A stretch of DNA of 58,740 nucleotides from Halobacillus aidingensis (GTDB taxonomy: Bacteria; Bacillota; Bacilli; Bacillales; Halobacillaceae): contig NZ_FNIZ01000026.1 in NCBI RefSeq assembly GCF_900104185.1, positions 1-58,740 of the forward strand. The letters run 5' to 3'. Every line of letters starts with the position of its first letter. The stretch's first letter is position 1. Under the pieces are notes generated by a model. The model was given only the letters and a program-made list of their open reading frames with translations. It was not told the origin of the DNA and searched no databases. Shown in pieces: positions 50,243 through 58,547 of this stretch. A program made the translations under genes and the position numbers.

Positions 50243-51253
50243 ATGAACACATTGAAGCTCGATTTAGAAAATTATAAAGAACTATTACAAGAGTATATTA
50301 AGACCGAGGATGAGCAAGCTCTATATCAAGCGGAACAGTTCAGTAAGCACTCCATGCAGCAGAACATATCGCCGGAAGAGATCATCAATGTTCATATCCA
50401 ATCGCTACAGGAAATATACCCGGATATGCCGAGGTATATTCAGTCATCTATGAACTTTCTTCTGGAAACCATGATTTCTTATGGGTTGGCTTACCAGGAG
50501 TATCAGACGTTGCGGGAGAAGCAGCTTGAGCTCAAATCGGAAATTTCCGTCGCTGCCAATATGCAGAAAACGTTATTGTCGACAGTGAAACCGGATCTAT
50601 CTGAGATTGATGTAGGAGCTTTGAGTGTTCCTGCGAAGCAAATGAACGGGGACTATCATCACTTTGTCCACGATGGAAAAGGAAGCCTTGGAATCGCTGT
50701 CGCCGATGTCATAGGTAAAGGTGTACCCGCTGCTCTCTGTATGTCGATGATCAAATATTCGATGGACAGTTTTTCAGGGATGCGAACGGACCCTAGTGTC
50801 ATTCTGGGCAGCCTGAACCGTGTAGTGGAACGGAACGTAGACGCAAGCATGTTCATTACGATGTTCTATGGATTGTATAATTCGAACGAGCATACGTTCA
50901 CTTTTTCATCAGCCGGCCATGAACCAGGTTACTATTATCATAAAGATCGTGATGAATTTGAGGAAATCGATGTACCGGGACTTGTACTCGGCGTATCTCC
51001 TGAGGTCACGTATAAGCAGTATGAAAAGAGAGTGGAAAAAGGAGATATGATCATCCTTCTGACCGATGGGGTGACAGAATGCCGACAAGGAGATCGATTC
51101 ATCGATCAGGAAGAGATTTTACATGTCATCAAACAATATTCTCATCTACCGGCACAGGGAATCGTGGATCAAGTGTATAAACATTTTGAGCGTCTGCAGG
51201 ACTTCCAGTTGAGAGATGATTTCACATTGATTATTTTACGAAGGAATGTTTAA
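50243..51253 (+). CDS. rsbU: PP2C-type phosphatase RsbU
   Basis: A 336-residue environmental-stress phosphatase. The N-terminal four-helix domain (about residues 1-85) binds RsbT; the PP2C-type (SpoIIE-like) domain starts near residue 110. Metal-site segments include VADVIGKGVPAALCMSMIK near 153-171 and LTDGVTECR near 275-283. It dephosphorylates RsbV-P so that RsbV can pull RsbW off sigma-B. ATG 50243 follows AAAGGAGGT by eight bases. Its stop codon lies inside the -35 box of the sigma-B promoter for rsbV. Confidence 0.95.
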   Translation: MNTLKLDLENYKELLQEYIKTEDEQALYQAEQFSKHSMQQNISPEEIINVHIQSLQEIYPDMPRYIQSSMNFLLETMISYGLAYQEYQTLREKQLELKSEISVAANMQKTLLSTVKPDLSEIDVGALSVPAKQMNGDYHHFVHDGKGSLGIAVADVIGKGVPAALCMSMIKYSMDSFSGMRTDPSVILGSLNRVVERNVDASMFITMFYGLYNSNEHTFTFSSAGHEPGYYYHKDRDEFEEIDVPGLVLGVSPEVTYKQYEKRVEKGDMIILLTDGVTECRQGDRFIDQEEILHVIKQYSHLPAQGIVDQVYKHFERLQDFQLRDDFTLIILRRNV

Positions 51254-51273
51254 CAACTGTTTATACAGGGTAA
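51248..51273 (+). promoter_or_regulatory. Sigma-B promoter of rsbV-rsbW-sigB-rsbX
   Basis: GTTTAA (51248-51253) and GGGTAA (51268-51273) are 14 bases apart, the classical sigma-B arrangement; the -35 box includes the rsbU stop codon. It allows sigma-B to amplify its own operon, as in B. subtilis. Confidence 0.85.
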
Positions 51274-51318
51274 CCAACTATGTAGTACGTTTTTTAGGAA
51301 ACATTGGGAGGGATTATG

Positions 51319-51648
51319 ATGAATTTATCTATAGATGTTACGAACAATGAAGGTGTTTCAAATGTCGTCCTTACCGGAGAGGTGGATGCATTCACAGCAC
51401 CCAAATTAAAAGATACATTGCTGCCGCTGACGAAGGAAAAAGGCCAAGTCGTAGAGGTGGATTTTCAGGATGTGAATTACATGGATTCCACAGGTCTTGG
51501 TGTATTCATCAGTGCCTTGAAATCGACGAAGGAGCATGAATCTGAGATGCGCCTTGTCCATATGCAGGACCGTGTTTACCGTCTCTTCAAGATTACGGGG
51601 TTAACAGAAATTATAAACATCGAGTCTACAGTGCAAGGTGGAATGTAA
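51319..51648 (+). CDS. rsbV: Anti-anti-sigma factor RsbV
   Basis: A 109-residue STAS protein. Ser57 in YMDSTGLGVF is the residue phosphorylated by RsbW; the unphosphorylated form binds RsbW and releases sigma-B. ATG 51319 is chosen because GGGAGGG ends about seven bases upstream; ATG 51316 and the TTG at 51304 are nearer or overlap that site. It is the first gene after the internal sigma-B promoter. Confidence 0.95.
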   Translation: MNLSIDVTNNEGVSNVVLTGEVDAFTAPKLKDTLLPLTKEKGQVVEVDFQDVNYMDSTGLGVFISALKSTKEHESEMRLVHMQDRVYRLFKITGLTEIINIESTVQGGM

Positions 51649-51650
51649 AC

Positions 51651-52127
51651 ATGGAACCATTTGATTTTGTTGAAGTGAAGGTACCTGCCAAAGCGGAATA
51701 CATCGGTGTCGTCCGTCTGAGCATATCAGGGATTGCCAACCGAATGGGATTCACTTATGAAGATATCGAAGATTTGAAAGTAGCCATTTCAGAGGCGATT
51801 ACAAATGCAGTGAAACATGCATATAAAGAAACGGGTGAAGGTGAAATTACCATCGGTTTCGGTGTTTATCAGGACAGACTTGAAATCATGGTCGCTGATC
51901 ATGGAGGAAGCTTTAACCTTGGCGAGATTAAGGAAGATATCGGCCCTTATAAACAAGATGATGATATCGAAGAACTGCGCGAAGGAGGCTTTGGCCTGTT
52001 TCTCATTGACGCTCTGATGGACAAAGTTGAAATCAATAGCAAATATGGAGTCATTGTCCTTATGACAAAATATCTCCATGAAACCGGGGTGGGTCAAGAT
52101 GGCGACCAAATCACAACACCACAATGA
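51651..52127 (+). CDS. rsbW: Anti-sigma-B factor/serine kinase RsbW
   Basis: A 158-residue GHKL kinase that binds sigma-B or phosphorylates RsbV according to energy state. The N-box is AISEAITNAVKHAY near residues 45-58, the G1 box DHGGSF near 82-87 and the G2 segment LREGGFGLFLIDALMD near 107-122. It begins two bases after rsbV and overlaps the start of sigB by 29 bases, which keeps anti-sigma and sigma levels matched. Its last 15 residues are encoded in that overlap. Confidence 0.95.
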   Translation: MEPFDFVEVKVPAKAEYIGVVRLSISGIANRMGFTYEDIEDLKVAISEAITNAVKHAYKETGEGEITIGFGVYQDRLEIMVADHGGSFNLGEIKEDIGPYKQDDDIEELREGGFGLFLIDALMDKVEINSKYGVIVLMTKYLHETGVGQDGDQITTPQ

Positions 52128-52878
52128 GGAAGTTTACGAATGGATCGCCTATCTACAAGAGAACCCGAGAGATGAAGAGATCCAAGAAAAGGTTGTCCTC
52201 GTTTATAAGGACCTTGTAGAATCCATTGCTCGTAAATACTCAAAAAACAGCACCATTCATGAAGACTTGGTTCAAGTCGGCATGCTTGGACTGTTAGCGG
52301 CAATCCGAAGGTATGATCCCGAATTCGGAAAGTCCTTTGAGTCGTTTGCCATACCGACGATCATTGGGGAAATCAAACGCTTCATTCGTGACAAAACATG
52401 GAGCGTCCATGTCCCGCGTAGAATCAAGGAGCTTGGGCCGAAGATCAAAAAGGTATCGGAAGAACTAACGAACTCATTGCAGCGCTCTCCATCTGTAAAA
52501 GAAATTGCAGATGAATTAGAAGTATCTGAAGAGGATATCCTTGAAACGATGGAAATGGGCAAAAGCTATAAAGCTCTGTCTGTCGACCGTAAGATTGAAG
52601 CAGACTCTGACGGCAGCACCGTCACCATCCTTGATTTGATTGGAAATCAGGAAGATGGTTATTCCAACATCGATCAGAGGATGCTCTTAGAAAAGATTCT
52701 GCCCATCCTTAGCGAACGCGAACAGGAAATCTTACAATGCACGTACTTTGAAAACATGAGTCAGAAAGATACAGGCGAACGACTGGGCATCTCCCAGATG
52801 CACGTATCCCGTTTGCAAAGGCGTGCATTGAGGAAACTGAGAGAAGCCTTGCAATCTGAATCTGTCGAGGTATTCTAG
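52099..52878 (+). CDS. sigB: RNA polymerase sigma factor SigB
   Basis: A 259-residue group 3 sigma factor for the general stress response. Region 2 spans about residues 30-100 (HEDLVQVGMLGLLAAIRRYD near 54-73), region 3 about 115-170 and region 4 about 195-255, with the recognition helix in MSQKDTGERLGISQMHVSRL near 222-241. ATG 52099 lies after GGGGTGGG, inside the end of rsbW; an upstream in-frame ATG at 52078 lacks a ribosome site. The consensus-like promoters noted in this window give it local targets. Confidence 0.95.
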   Translation: MATKSQHHNEEVYEWIAYLQENPRDEEIQEKVVLVYKDLVESIARKYSKNSTIHEDLVQVGMLGLLAAIRRYDPEFGKSFESFAIPTIIGEIKRFIRDKTWSVHVPRRIKELGPKIKKVSEELTNSLQRSPSVKEIADELEVSEEDILETMEMGKSYKALSVDRKIEADSDGSTVTILDLIGNQEDGYSNIDQRMLLEKILPILSEREQEILQCTYFENMSQKDTGERLGISQMHVSRLQRRALRKLREALQSESVEVF

Positions 52879-53474
52879 TGGAAAAGGAAAATAAACGGGT
52901 GGATTTATCTATTTTCCAAAAAGCCAAAAAAGGGAATTATTATTGTGGGGACAGCTATTTCTATAAGGAAACGGAGGATGCATTCCTTTGTGCCCTTGCC
53001 GATGGCCTCGGAAGTGGCGAAATGGCCCGCGAATCGTCCAAGGCGGTTATGGAAGTGATAGAGGAACATCCTGACTTGACTCTAGAAGCTCTCATCAAAA
53101 AATGCAATGAGGTGTTGGTAGGGAAACGAGGAGTGGTCCTTGGGATTTTAAGGATCGACTTTAACGCTCGTACTTACTCTTATTCATCGATTGGTAACAT
53201 CGGGGTTATTACTGTGGACCCGGATGGGAAGCGTAATCGCAACATTCCGTTGGCTGGTTACTTATCCGGTTATCCTCGCAGGCTGAGAATTTCTCACGGA
53301 ACTGTGCAGGAAGGGATGGTATTCCTTATGTTTTCAGACGGAGTCAATGACCGTCGTCTGTCTTCAAATTTCACTCATTCCAGAGACGTTGAGCAAATCA
53401 CTCAACATTATAAAGAATTATACGGTCAATCCCGTGATGATGATATCACACTGATTGCTATGGCTTATAATTGA
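52878..53474 (+). CDS. rsbX: PP2C-type phosphatase RsbX
   Basis: A 198-residue phosphatase that removes phosphate from RsbS and RsbR, resetting the stressosome after stress. PP2C-like metal-site segments are CALADGLGSGEMARES near residues 37-52 and FLMFSDGVNDRR near 148-159, and DDDITLIAMAYN forms the end. GTG 52878 shares its G with the sigB stop (TAGTG), a one-base overlap with coupled translation. A terminator follows the stop. Confidence 0.93.
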   Translation: MEKENKRVDLSIFQKAKKGNYYCGDSYFYKETEDAFLCALADGLGSGEMARESSKAVMEVIEEHPDLTLEALIKKCNEVLVGKRGVVLGILRIDFNARTYSYSSIGNIGVITVDPDGKRNRNIPLAGYLSGYPRRLRISHGTVQEGMVFLMFSDGVNDRRLSSNFTHSRDVEQITQHYKELYGQSRDDDITLIAMAYN

Positions 53475-53516
53475 AACCCTTCATTCGAACCGAAAGGTAG
53501 AATGAAGGGTTTTATT
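53475..53516 (+). terminator. Terminator of the rsb-sigB operon
   Basis: A thirteen-pair stem, 53475-53487 with 53500-53512, followed by TTTTATT. Confidence 0.9.
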
Positions 53517-53547
53517 GTTTTTGTTCGAACAATCATCTTACTATTAG

Positions 53548-54094
53548 TTATTAAAGTATATGGCAGGATTGTGGAAGACTTGATTTCGAGATGTTTTGGG
53601 ATTCGTTTGCCGTGTTGAGCGTCAGGGATGGCTGGGAAGCCACTCGCTTTCCTGCGGGGATGACGGCAAGCCTCCTCGTGCGGGGTCTCGCCAGCCAATC
53701 CATTCCCGCGGGAGTCTCGCAGCTTCCCAACCATCCCATTCGATGAATGTGAGAAACGAACCCCATTACTGTGTGGGGGGGTCTTCCACTATCCTTGTGG
53801 TATATGCATAAAGCGCTACATAACAAGCTTTCCGCACCCAGAATAGAGTGCCTGCAAGTTCGTATCCTCCATTTATTCTGTGCATAAAAGCAGCTTATTC
53901 TGGAAGTGGTTTCGAGACACTTATATGGCAAAGGGGCGGAGGGGAACGGAGAGACTCCTATGGGACGTGTGGGACAGGTGAGACCCCGGAAGGCGTAGCC
54001 TGAGGAGGCTCACCGCCCGCCCCATGGAAAGCGAACCTTTTCCCGCAGCCCCTAAACTCTCACAAAAGTCTCGAAACTGAGTGTTCAAGTATTC
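53548..54094 (+). repeat. Composite palindromic repeat, copy 7 (B end left, A end right)
   Basis: This fills the gap between rsbX and tex. The B end (TATGGCAGGATTGTGG) starts at 53559, about 45 bases after the terminator; the A end, read as CTCGAAACTGAGTGTTCAAG, is shortened and lacks the final AGGGAGC. The left foldback is the GGGATGGCTGGGAAGC type with a deletion in its middle. The right one is the variant with GGGACGTGTGGGACAGG, also found in copy 1. No gene is supported in the gap. Confidence 0.9.
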
Positions 54095-54146
54095 TCTTTT
54101 ATAATTTGATACAATGGATGAGACGTCATTGAAGGAGGTCATTTTG

Positions 54147-56318
54147 TTGAGTGAAACAAATAAAAATACCGAGCTTATGAAGCTCGTAGCGAAACAGACG
54201 AAATTGAAGGATCAGACAATCAAACAAGTCATTGAATTGCTTGAAGAAGGAAATACCGTTCCGTTTATCGCCCGTTATCGGAAAGAGCTGACAGGCGGAC
54301 TGGATGAAGTGCAAATCAAAGAGATAGAAGATCAGTGGAACTATGTAACGAACCTTGTTCAGCGTAAGGAAGAAGTCATTCGCCTCATTGATGAACAGGA
54401 CAAACTGACCGAAGACTTACGCCACCAAATTGAATCCGCTGAAAAACTTCAAAAAGTGGAAGACTTGTACCGCCCTTATAAACAAAAACGTAGGACAAGA
54501 GCGACGATTGCCAAAGAAAAAGGGTTGGAGCCTCTCGCGACTCAAGTGTGGGAACAGCAGAACATCGACTTTGAAAAGGAAGCTGAAGCCTTCTTTTCTG
54601 ATGAACACGAAGTGAATACGGTTGAAGATGTCCGGGGAGGGGTGAATGATATCATCGCCGAATGGATCTCGGATGACCCTACATATCGAGAAAAGATTAG
54701 AAAACAGACGCACGACAAGGGTGTCATCGCTTCATCTGAAAAGAAAGCAGATAAAGATGAAAAAGGCATTTTTGAAATGTATTATGACTACCAAGAACCC
54801 GTTCGGTCTATCGTGTCCCACCGTGTTCTAGCCCTTAACCGTGGTGAAAAAGAAGAAATCATTAAAGTATCCGTTCAGCCTCCTGAAGAGGCGATTGTTC
54901 AATATTTGGAGAGGAGTGTCATTAAACGCCATACGGTCGGGAAGCTTCGTTCCATTTTGGAAGAAGCCATTCAGGACAGTTATAAGCGTTTAATTCAGCC
55001 ATCTGTTGAAAGGGAGATCCGAGGTGCATTATCTGAGCAAGCCGAGGAACAGGCGATTGAAGTTTTCTCCAGTAACCTGCGAAACCTCTTGCTCCAACCC
55101 CCGTTGAAAGGGAAAGTGGTTCTGGGAGTAGACCCTGCCTACCGTACCGGATGTAAGCTTGCCGTCGTAGATGAAACAGGGAAAGTGCTGGACATTGGCG
55201 TCATCTACCCAACAGCACCTAGAAATGATACGGCAGGAGCAGAGAAAAAGATTCTTGCCTTCATGGATACGTATGACATTGAGCTGATGGCCATCGGGAA
55301 TGGTACAGCCTCCAGAGAAACGGAACAATTCATCGCAGATATGATCCAAAGACATCAGCTGAAGGCTTCTTATATGATTGTGAATGAAGCAGGGGCAAGT
55401 GTGTACTCAGCTTCGAAGCTCGCCCGTGAAGAATTCCCTGACTTTCAAGTGGAAGAACGAAGTGCGGTATCTATCGCTCGCCGTGTCCAGGATCCATTAG
55501 CAGAACTCGTGAAAATTGATCCTAAATCGATCGGTGTCGGTCAATACCAGCACGATGTAACTCAGAAAAAACTGAATGAATCATTAACATTCGTTGTAGA
55601 GACGGCGGTAAACCAAGTGGGAGTTAATGTGAACACAGCCTCTTCTTCTCTGCTGCAATATGTATCAGGGCTAAGTAAAACCGTTGCGAACAATGTCGTG
55701 AAAAAGAGGGAGGAGTTAGGCAAGTTTACGAAACGATCCGAACTCAAAGATATTCCACGCTTAGGTGCAAAGACATTTGAGCAAAGTATCGGCTTTTTAC
55801 GAATACTAGACGGAAAAGAACCTCTTGATCGCACACCTATCCACCCGGAAAGTTACAAAGCGACAAGGGAACTGCTGAGGAAGTTCGGATTTACCACAGA
55901 AGATATCGGAACGGACAAGTTAGCAGAAGAATTGAAAAGTGTAGACACATCATCTGTAGCAGAACAACTGGACATTGGGGAGTTGACGCTGCAGGATATT
56001 GTGAAATCTCTCGTTCAGCCTGGCCGCGACCCAAGGGATGATTTGCCTAAGCCATTGTTGAAAACGAATGTTCTTTCAATGGAAGATTTAGAACAGGGGA
56101 TGGAACTGGAAGGAACCGTAAGGAACGTAGTAGACTTCGGTGCTTTCGTGGATATTGGTGTGAAACAGGATGGGCTTGTCCATATCTCAAAACTTGCTGA
56201 CAAATTCGTCAAACACCCAATGGACGTGGTGGCGGTAGGGGACGTCGTTACCGTTTGGGTCGATCAAGTGGATGTACAAAAGCAGAGGATCGCTTTGACC
56301 ATGATCAATCAAGGATAA
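54147..56318 (+). CDS. tex: Tex-family RNA-binding transcription accessory protein (YdcI)
   Basis: A 723-residue cytoplasmic nucleic-acid-binding protein. An N-terminal helical region (about residues 1-190) is followed by a YqgF/RNase H-like domain (about 315-440, with LGVDPAYRTGCKLAVVDETG), a helix-hairpin-helix region (about 470-560, with VNTASSSLLQYVSGLSKT) and a C-terminal S1 RNA-binding domain (about 640-715, with VRNVVDFGAFVDIGVKQDGL). TTG 54147 is eight bases after AAGGAGG; TTG 54144 is also possible. The position after rsbX matches B. subtilis ydcI. The size is normal for Tex. Confidence 0.95.
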   Translation: MSETNKNTELMKLVAKQTKLKDQTIKQVIELLEEGNTVPFIARYRKELTGGLDEVQIKEIEDQWNYVTNLVQRKEEVIRLIDEQDKLTEDLRHQIESAEKLQKVEDLYRPYKQKRRTRATIAKEKGLEPLATQVWEQQNIDFEKEAEAFFSDEHEVNTVEDVRGGVNDIIAEWISDDPTYREKIRKQTHDKGVIASSEKKADKDEKGIFEMYYDYQEPVRSIVSHRVLALNRGEKEEIIKVSVQPPEEAIVQYLERSVIKRHTVGKLRSILEEAIQDSYKRLIQPSVEREIRGALSEQAEEQAIEVFSSNLRNLLLQPPLKGKVVLGVDPAYRTGCKLAVVDETGKVLDIGVIYPTAPRNDTAGAEKKILAFMDTYDIELMAIGNGTASRETEQFIADMIQRHQLKASYMIVNEAGASVYSASKLAREEFPDFQVEERSAVSIARRVQDPLAELVKIDPKSIGVGQYQHDVTQKKLNESLTFVVETAVNQVGVNVNTASSSLLQYVSGLSKTVANNVVKKREELGKFTKRSELKDIPRLGAKTFEQSIGFLRILDGKEPLDRTPIHPESYKATRELLRKFGFTTEDIGTDKLAEELKSVDTSSVAEQLDIGELTLQDIVKSLVQPGRDPRDDLPKPLLKTNVLSMEDLEQGMELEGTVRNVVDFGAFVDIGVKQDGLVHISKLADKFVKHPMDVVAVGDVVTVWVDQVDVQKQRIALTMINQG

Positions 56319-56328
56319 TACTAAACGA

Positions 56329-56366
56329 AACTGCCTGGAGAGAGAAAGCTTTCCGGGTAGTTTTTA
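56329..56366 (+). terminator. Terminator after tex
   Basis: An eleven-pair stem, 56329-56339 with 56352-56362, followed by Ts; it overlaps the end of cmpA on the other strand. Confidence 0.82.
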
Positions 56367-56474
56367 TTTGTATAGGTGCTGATAGTAATACCAGCATTGA
56401 TTCAGCATTTTAATTTGATATTTATCTTTGTTCAAGAATGCTTTTGTCATTTGGTTCTTCAACCAGGAAGGCAT
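56364..56474 (-). CDS. cmpA: Cortex morphogenetic protein CmpA, 36 residues
   Basis: A 36-residue ORF on the minus strand between tex and the SprT-like gene. It begins MPSWLKNQMTKAFLN and ends with the aromatic tail NQCWYYYQHLYK. In B. subtilis, CmpA is a tiny protein of similar length at the same locus that works with ClpXP to remove misassembled SpoIVA during spore envelope formation. AAGGAG lies ten bases before the ATG at 56474. Its strand is opposite to both neighbours, as expected. It shows that this organism makes spores. Confidence 0.88.
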   Translation of the reverse strand: MPSWLKNQMTKAFLNKDKYQIKMLNQCWYYYQHLYK

Positions 56475-56549
56475 AAGAAGTCATCTCCTTCATATTCAAC
56501 TTTTTTCATTCTTATGATACAGTATGCAAAGGGCGAGGGAGGTGTTCCT

Positions 56550-56993
56550 ATGACAGACCAGGAATTGCAGCAATGGACCGATGAATTATCGAAAAAATAC
56601 TTTGACAAGCCTTTTGCGCATGATGTATACTTCAATTCTCGTCTTCGGACGACAGGAGGGAGATACATTCCTTCTAAAAAAGTAATTGAAATCAATCCGA
56701 AATATATAGTAGAATTAGATGGTGTCGAATTAGAAGGCATCATTAAACATGAACTTTGTCATTACCACCTTCATATTGAAGGGAAAGGTTTTGGGCATCG
56801 CGATCCTGAGTTCAAGGCTTTATTAAAAGAAACAGGGTCTCCACGACACTGTTCACCATTGCCTTCTGAAAAAAGTGGGAACTTCCATCACTATGTTTGT
56901 ACAAAATGCGGACAAACATACAAGCGGAAAAGACGGGTGAACACAAAACGTTTCGGATGTGGGAAATGTAAAGGGAATATAAAAAAGAAGTAA
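56550..56993 (+). CDS. SprT-like zinc metalloprotease-fold protein (YdcK)
   Basis: A 147-residue SprT-family protein. The zinc-binding HELCH is at residues 67-71, with a further His in GKGFGHRDPEF near 79-89. The C-terminal zinc ribbon uses CTKCGQ near 118-123 and GCGKCKGN near 137-144. Relatives of SPRTN cleave DNA-protein crosslinks, but the bacterial YdcK function is unknown. ATG 56550 follows GGGAGG at eight bases; the longer frame from 56376 overlaps cmpA. The tRNA cluster follows. Confidence 0.9.
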   Translation: MTDQELQQWTDELSKKYFDKPFAHDVYFNSRLRTTGGRYIPSKKVIEINPKYIVELDGVELEGIIKHELCHYHLHIEGKGFGHRDPEFKALLKETGSPRHCSPLPSEKSGNFHHYVCTKCGQTYKRKRRVNTKRFGCGKCKGNIKKK

Positions 56994-57096
56994 ATTTTCC
57001 ATTGACGAAAGAGGGGCCACATGTTAAATTAGTTAAGTCCTAACAAAACAAGCCAAAAACACATGGGAAACGACTTAAATTTCATGTAAAAAAGGT

Positions 57097-57125
57097 TTGA
57101 CACCACGGACGAAATGTTATAAGAT
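57097..57125 (+). promoter_or_regulatory. Sigma-A promoter of the tRNA cluster
   Basis: TTGACA (57097-57102) and TAAGAT (57120-57125) are 17 bases apart, 43 bases before tRNA-Asn. A weaker pair, TTGACG and TAAATT, lies at 57002-57030. Confidence 0.7.
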
Positions 57126-57167
57126 ATAAAACGTCGCTGATAAACAGCAACGAACATTACGAATTAT

Positions 57168-57242
57168 TCCAACGTAGCTCAGTGGTAGAGCAATCGGCTG
57201 TTAACCGATCGGTCGTAGGTTCGAATCCTACCGTTGGAGCCA
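57168..57242 (+). tRNA. tRNA-Asn (anticodon GTT)
   Basis: Cloverleaf with 3' CCA encoded; first of twelve tRNAs. Confidence 0.97.
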
Positions 57243-57246
57243 TTAC

Positions 57247-57337
57247 GGAGAAGTACTCAAGTGGCTGAAGAGGCGCCCCTGCTAAGGGTGTAGGTCGCGT
57301 AAGCGGCGCGAGGGTTCAAATCCCTCCTTCTCCGCCA
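57247..57337 (+). tRNA. tRNA-Ser (anticodon GCT)
   Basis: Long variable arm as expected for serine; CCA encoded. Confidence 0.97.
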
Positions 57338-57346
57338 TTTATTTTT

Positions 57347-57418
57347 GGCCCGTTGGTCAAGTGGTTAAGACACCGCCCTTTCACGGCGGTAACACGGGTT
57401 CGAATCCCGTACGGGTCA
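57347..57418 (+). tRNA. tRNA-Glu (anticodon TTC)
   Basis: Acceptor stem GGCCCGT with ACGGGTC; CCA is not encoded and must be added. Confidence 0.96.
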
Positions 57419-57432
57419 CTTAACCTTATAAA

Positions 57433-57509
57433 GGTCCGGTAGTTCAGTTGGTTAGAATGCCTGCCTGTCACGCAGGAGGTCGCGGGTTCGAGTCCCGTCC
57501 GGACCGCCA
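57433..57509 (+). tRNA. tRNA-Asp (anticodon GTC)
   Basis: Standard cloverleaf; CCA encoded. Remembered B. subtilis trnS lacks Asp here, so it is an addition in the order. Confidence 0.97.
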
Positions 57510-57516
57510 CTCTTTT

Positions 57517-57591
57517 TGGGCCATAGCCAAGCGGTAAGGCAACGGTTTTTGGTACCGTCATGCGCTGGTTCGAATCCAGCTGGCCCAGCCA
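57517..57591 (+). tRNA. tRNA-Gln (anticodon TTG)
   Basis: Standard cloverleaf; CCA encoded. Confidence 0.97.
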
Positions 57592-57610
57592 TTTTTCTTT
57601 CGAAAAAGAG

Positions 57611-57639
57611 TTGACAAAAAGCTGAATAAGTTATATGAT
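57611..57639 (+). promoter_or_regulatory. Internal sigma-A promoter before tRNA-Lys
   Basis: TTGACA (57611-57616) and TATGAT (57634-57639) are 17 bases apart, in the 106-base gap after tRNA-Gln. Confidence 0.7.
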
Positions 57640-57697
57640 GTTTCTTGTGCTTCAAAAAAACAACATCATCATTGAGTGTTACAGATTCCTTTAATAG

Positions 57698-57773
57698 GAG
57701 CCATTAGCTCAGCTGGTAGAGCATCTGACTTTTAATCAGAGGGTCGAAGGTTCGAATCCTTCATGGCTCACCA
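57698..57773 (+). tRNA. tRNA-Lys (anticodon TTT)
   Basis: Standard cloverleaf; CCA encoded. Confidence 0.97.
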
Positions 57774-57781
57774 TTTATTAT

Positions 57782-57863
57782 GCGGGTGTGGTGGAATTGG
57801 CAGACACGCTAGATTTAGGATCTAGTGCTTCACGGCGTGGGGGTTCAAGTCCCTCCACCCGCA
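57782..57863 (+). tRNA. tRNA-Leu (anticodon TAG)
   Basis: Long variable arm; no encoded CCA. Confidence 0.96.
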
Positions 57864-57911
57864 TTATCCAATTATCATGATCAGCATCCCATTGTTTACT
57901 ACAGCAATTTT

Positions 57912-57999
<88 letters not shown>

Positions 58000-58019
58000 A
58001 CTTTTTTAAAAAAAAGTGC

Positions 58020-58048
58020 TTGCGTCACAACACAAAAGATGATAAGAT
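58020..58048 (+). promoter_or_regulatory. Internal sigma-A promoter before tRNA-Arg
   Basis: TTGCGT (58020-58025) and TAAGAT (58043-58048) are 17 bases apart, 22 bases before the tRNA. Confidence 0.62.
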
Positions 58049-58069
58049 ATTAAATGTCGCTTTTTTAAT

Positions 58070-58146
<77 letters not shown>

Positions 58147-58150
58147 TTAA

Positions 58151-58227
58151 CGGGAAGTAGCTCAGCTTGGTAGAGCACTTGGTTTGGGACCAAGGGGTCG
58201 CAGGTTCGAATCCTGTCTTCCCGACCA
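58151..58227 (+). tRNA. tRNA-Pro (anticodon TGG)
   Basis: Standard cloverleaf; CCA encoded. Confidence 0.97.
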
Positions 58228-58258
58228 TCGAAATCCTAAATAACAATATGATACACTT

Positions 58259-58332
58259 GCGGGTGTAGTTTAGTGGTAAAACCTCAGCCTTCCAAGCTGA
58301 TGATGAGGGTTCGATTCCCTTCACCCGCTCCA
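58259..58332 (+). tRNA. tRNA-Gly (anticodon TCC)
   Basis: Standard cloverleaf; CCA encoded. Confidence 0.97.
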
Positions 58333-58346
58333 TTTTATTGAATGTC

Positions 58347-58427
<81 letters not shown>

Positions 58428-58547
58428 TGATTCATTTGATCTTTGAAAACTGAACGAACCAACCAGTACGTCAAAAACATTTCTTCTATAAAGAAGAAAT
58501 TTGAAACAAGCACATTCGGTGTGCAAATGAGCAAGTCAAACTTAACT
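58428..58547 (+). other. rRNA operon leader
   Basis: The 120-base spacer between tRNA-Ile and 16S rRNA contains CTTTGAAAACTGAACGAACC, a sequence type common in Bacillaceae rRNA spacers, and an inverted repeat, TTTCTTC/GAAGAAA (58481-58500). No strong promoter is visible here, so 16S rRNA may be co-transcribed with the tRNAs. Confidence 0.6.

Noticed and set aside
2504-54094. CRISPR array or prophage as an explanation of the repeats
   Set aside because: Units are hundreds of bases long, dispersed and palindromic, with no short regular spacers, cas genes or phage genes.
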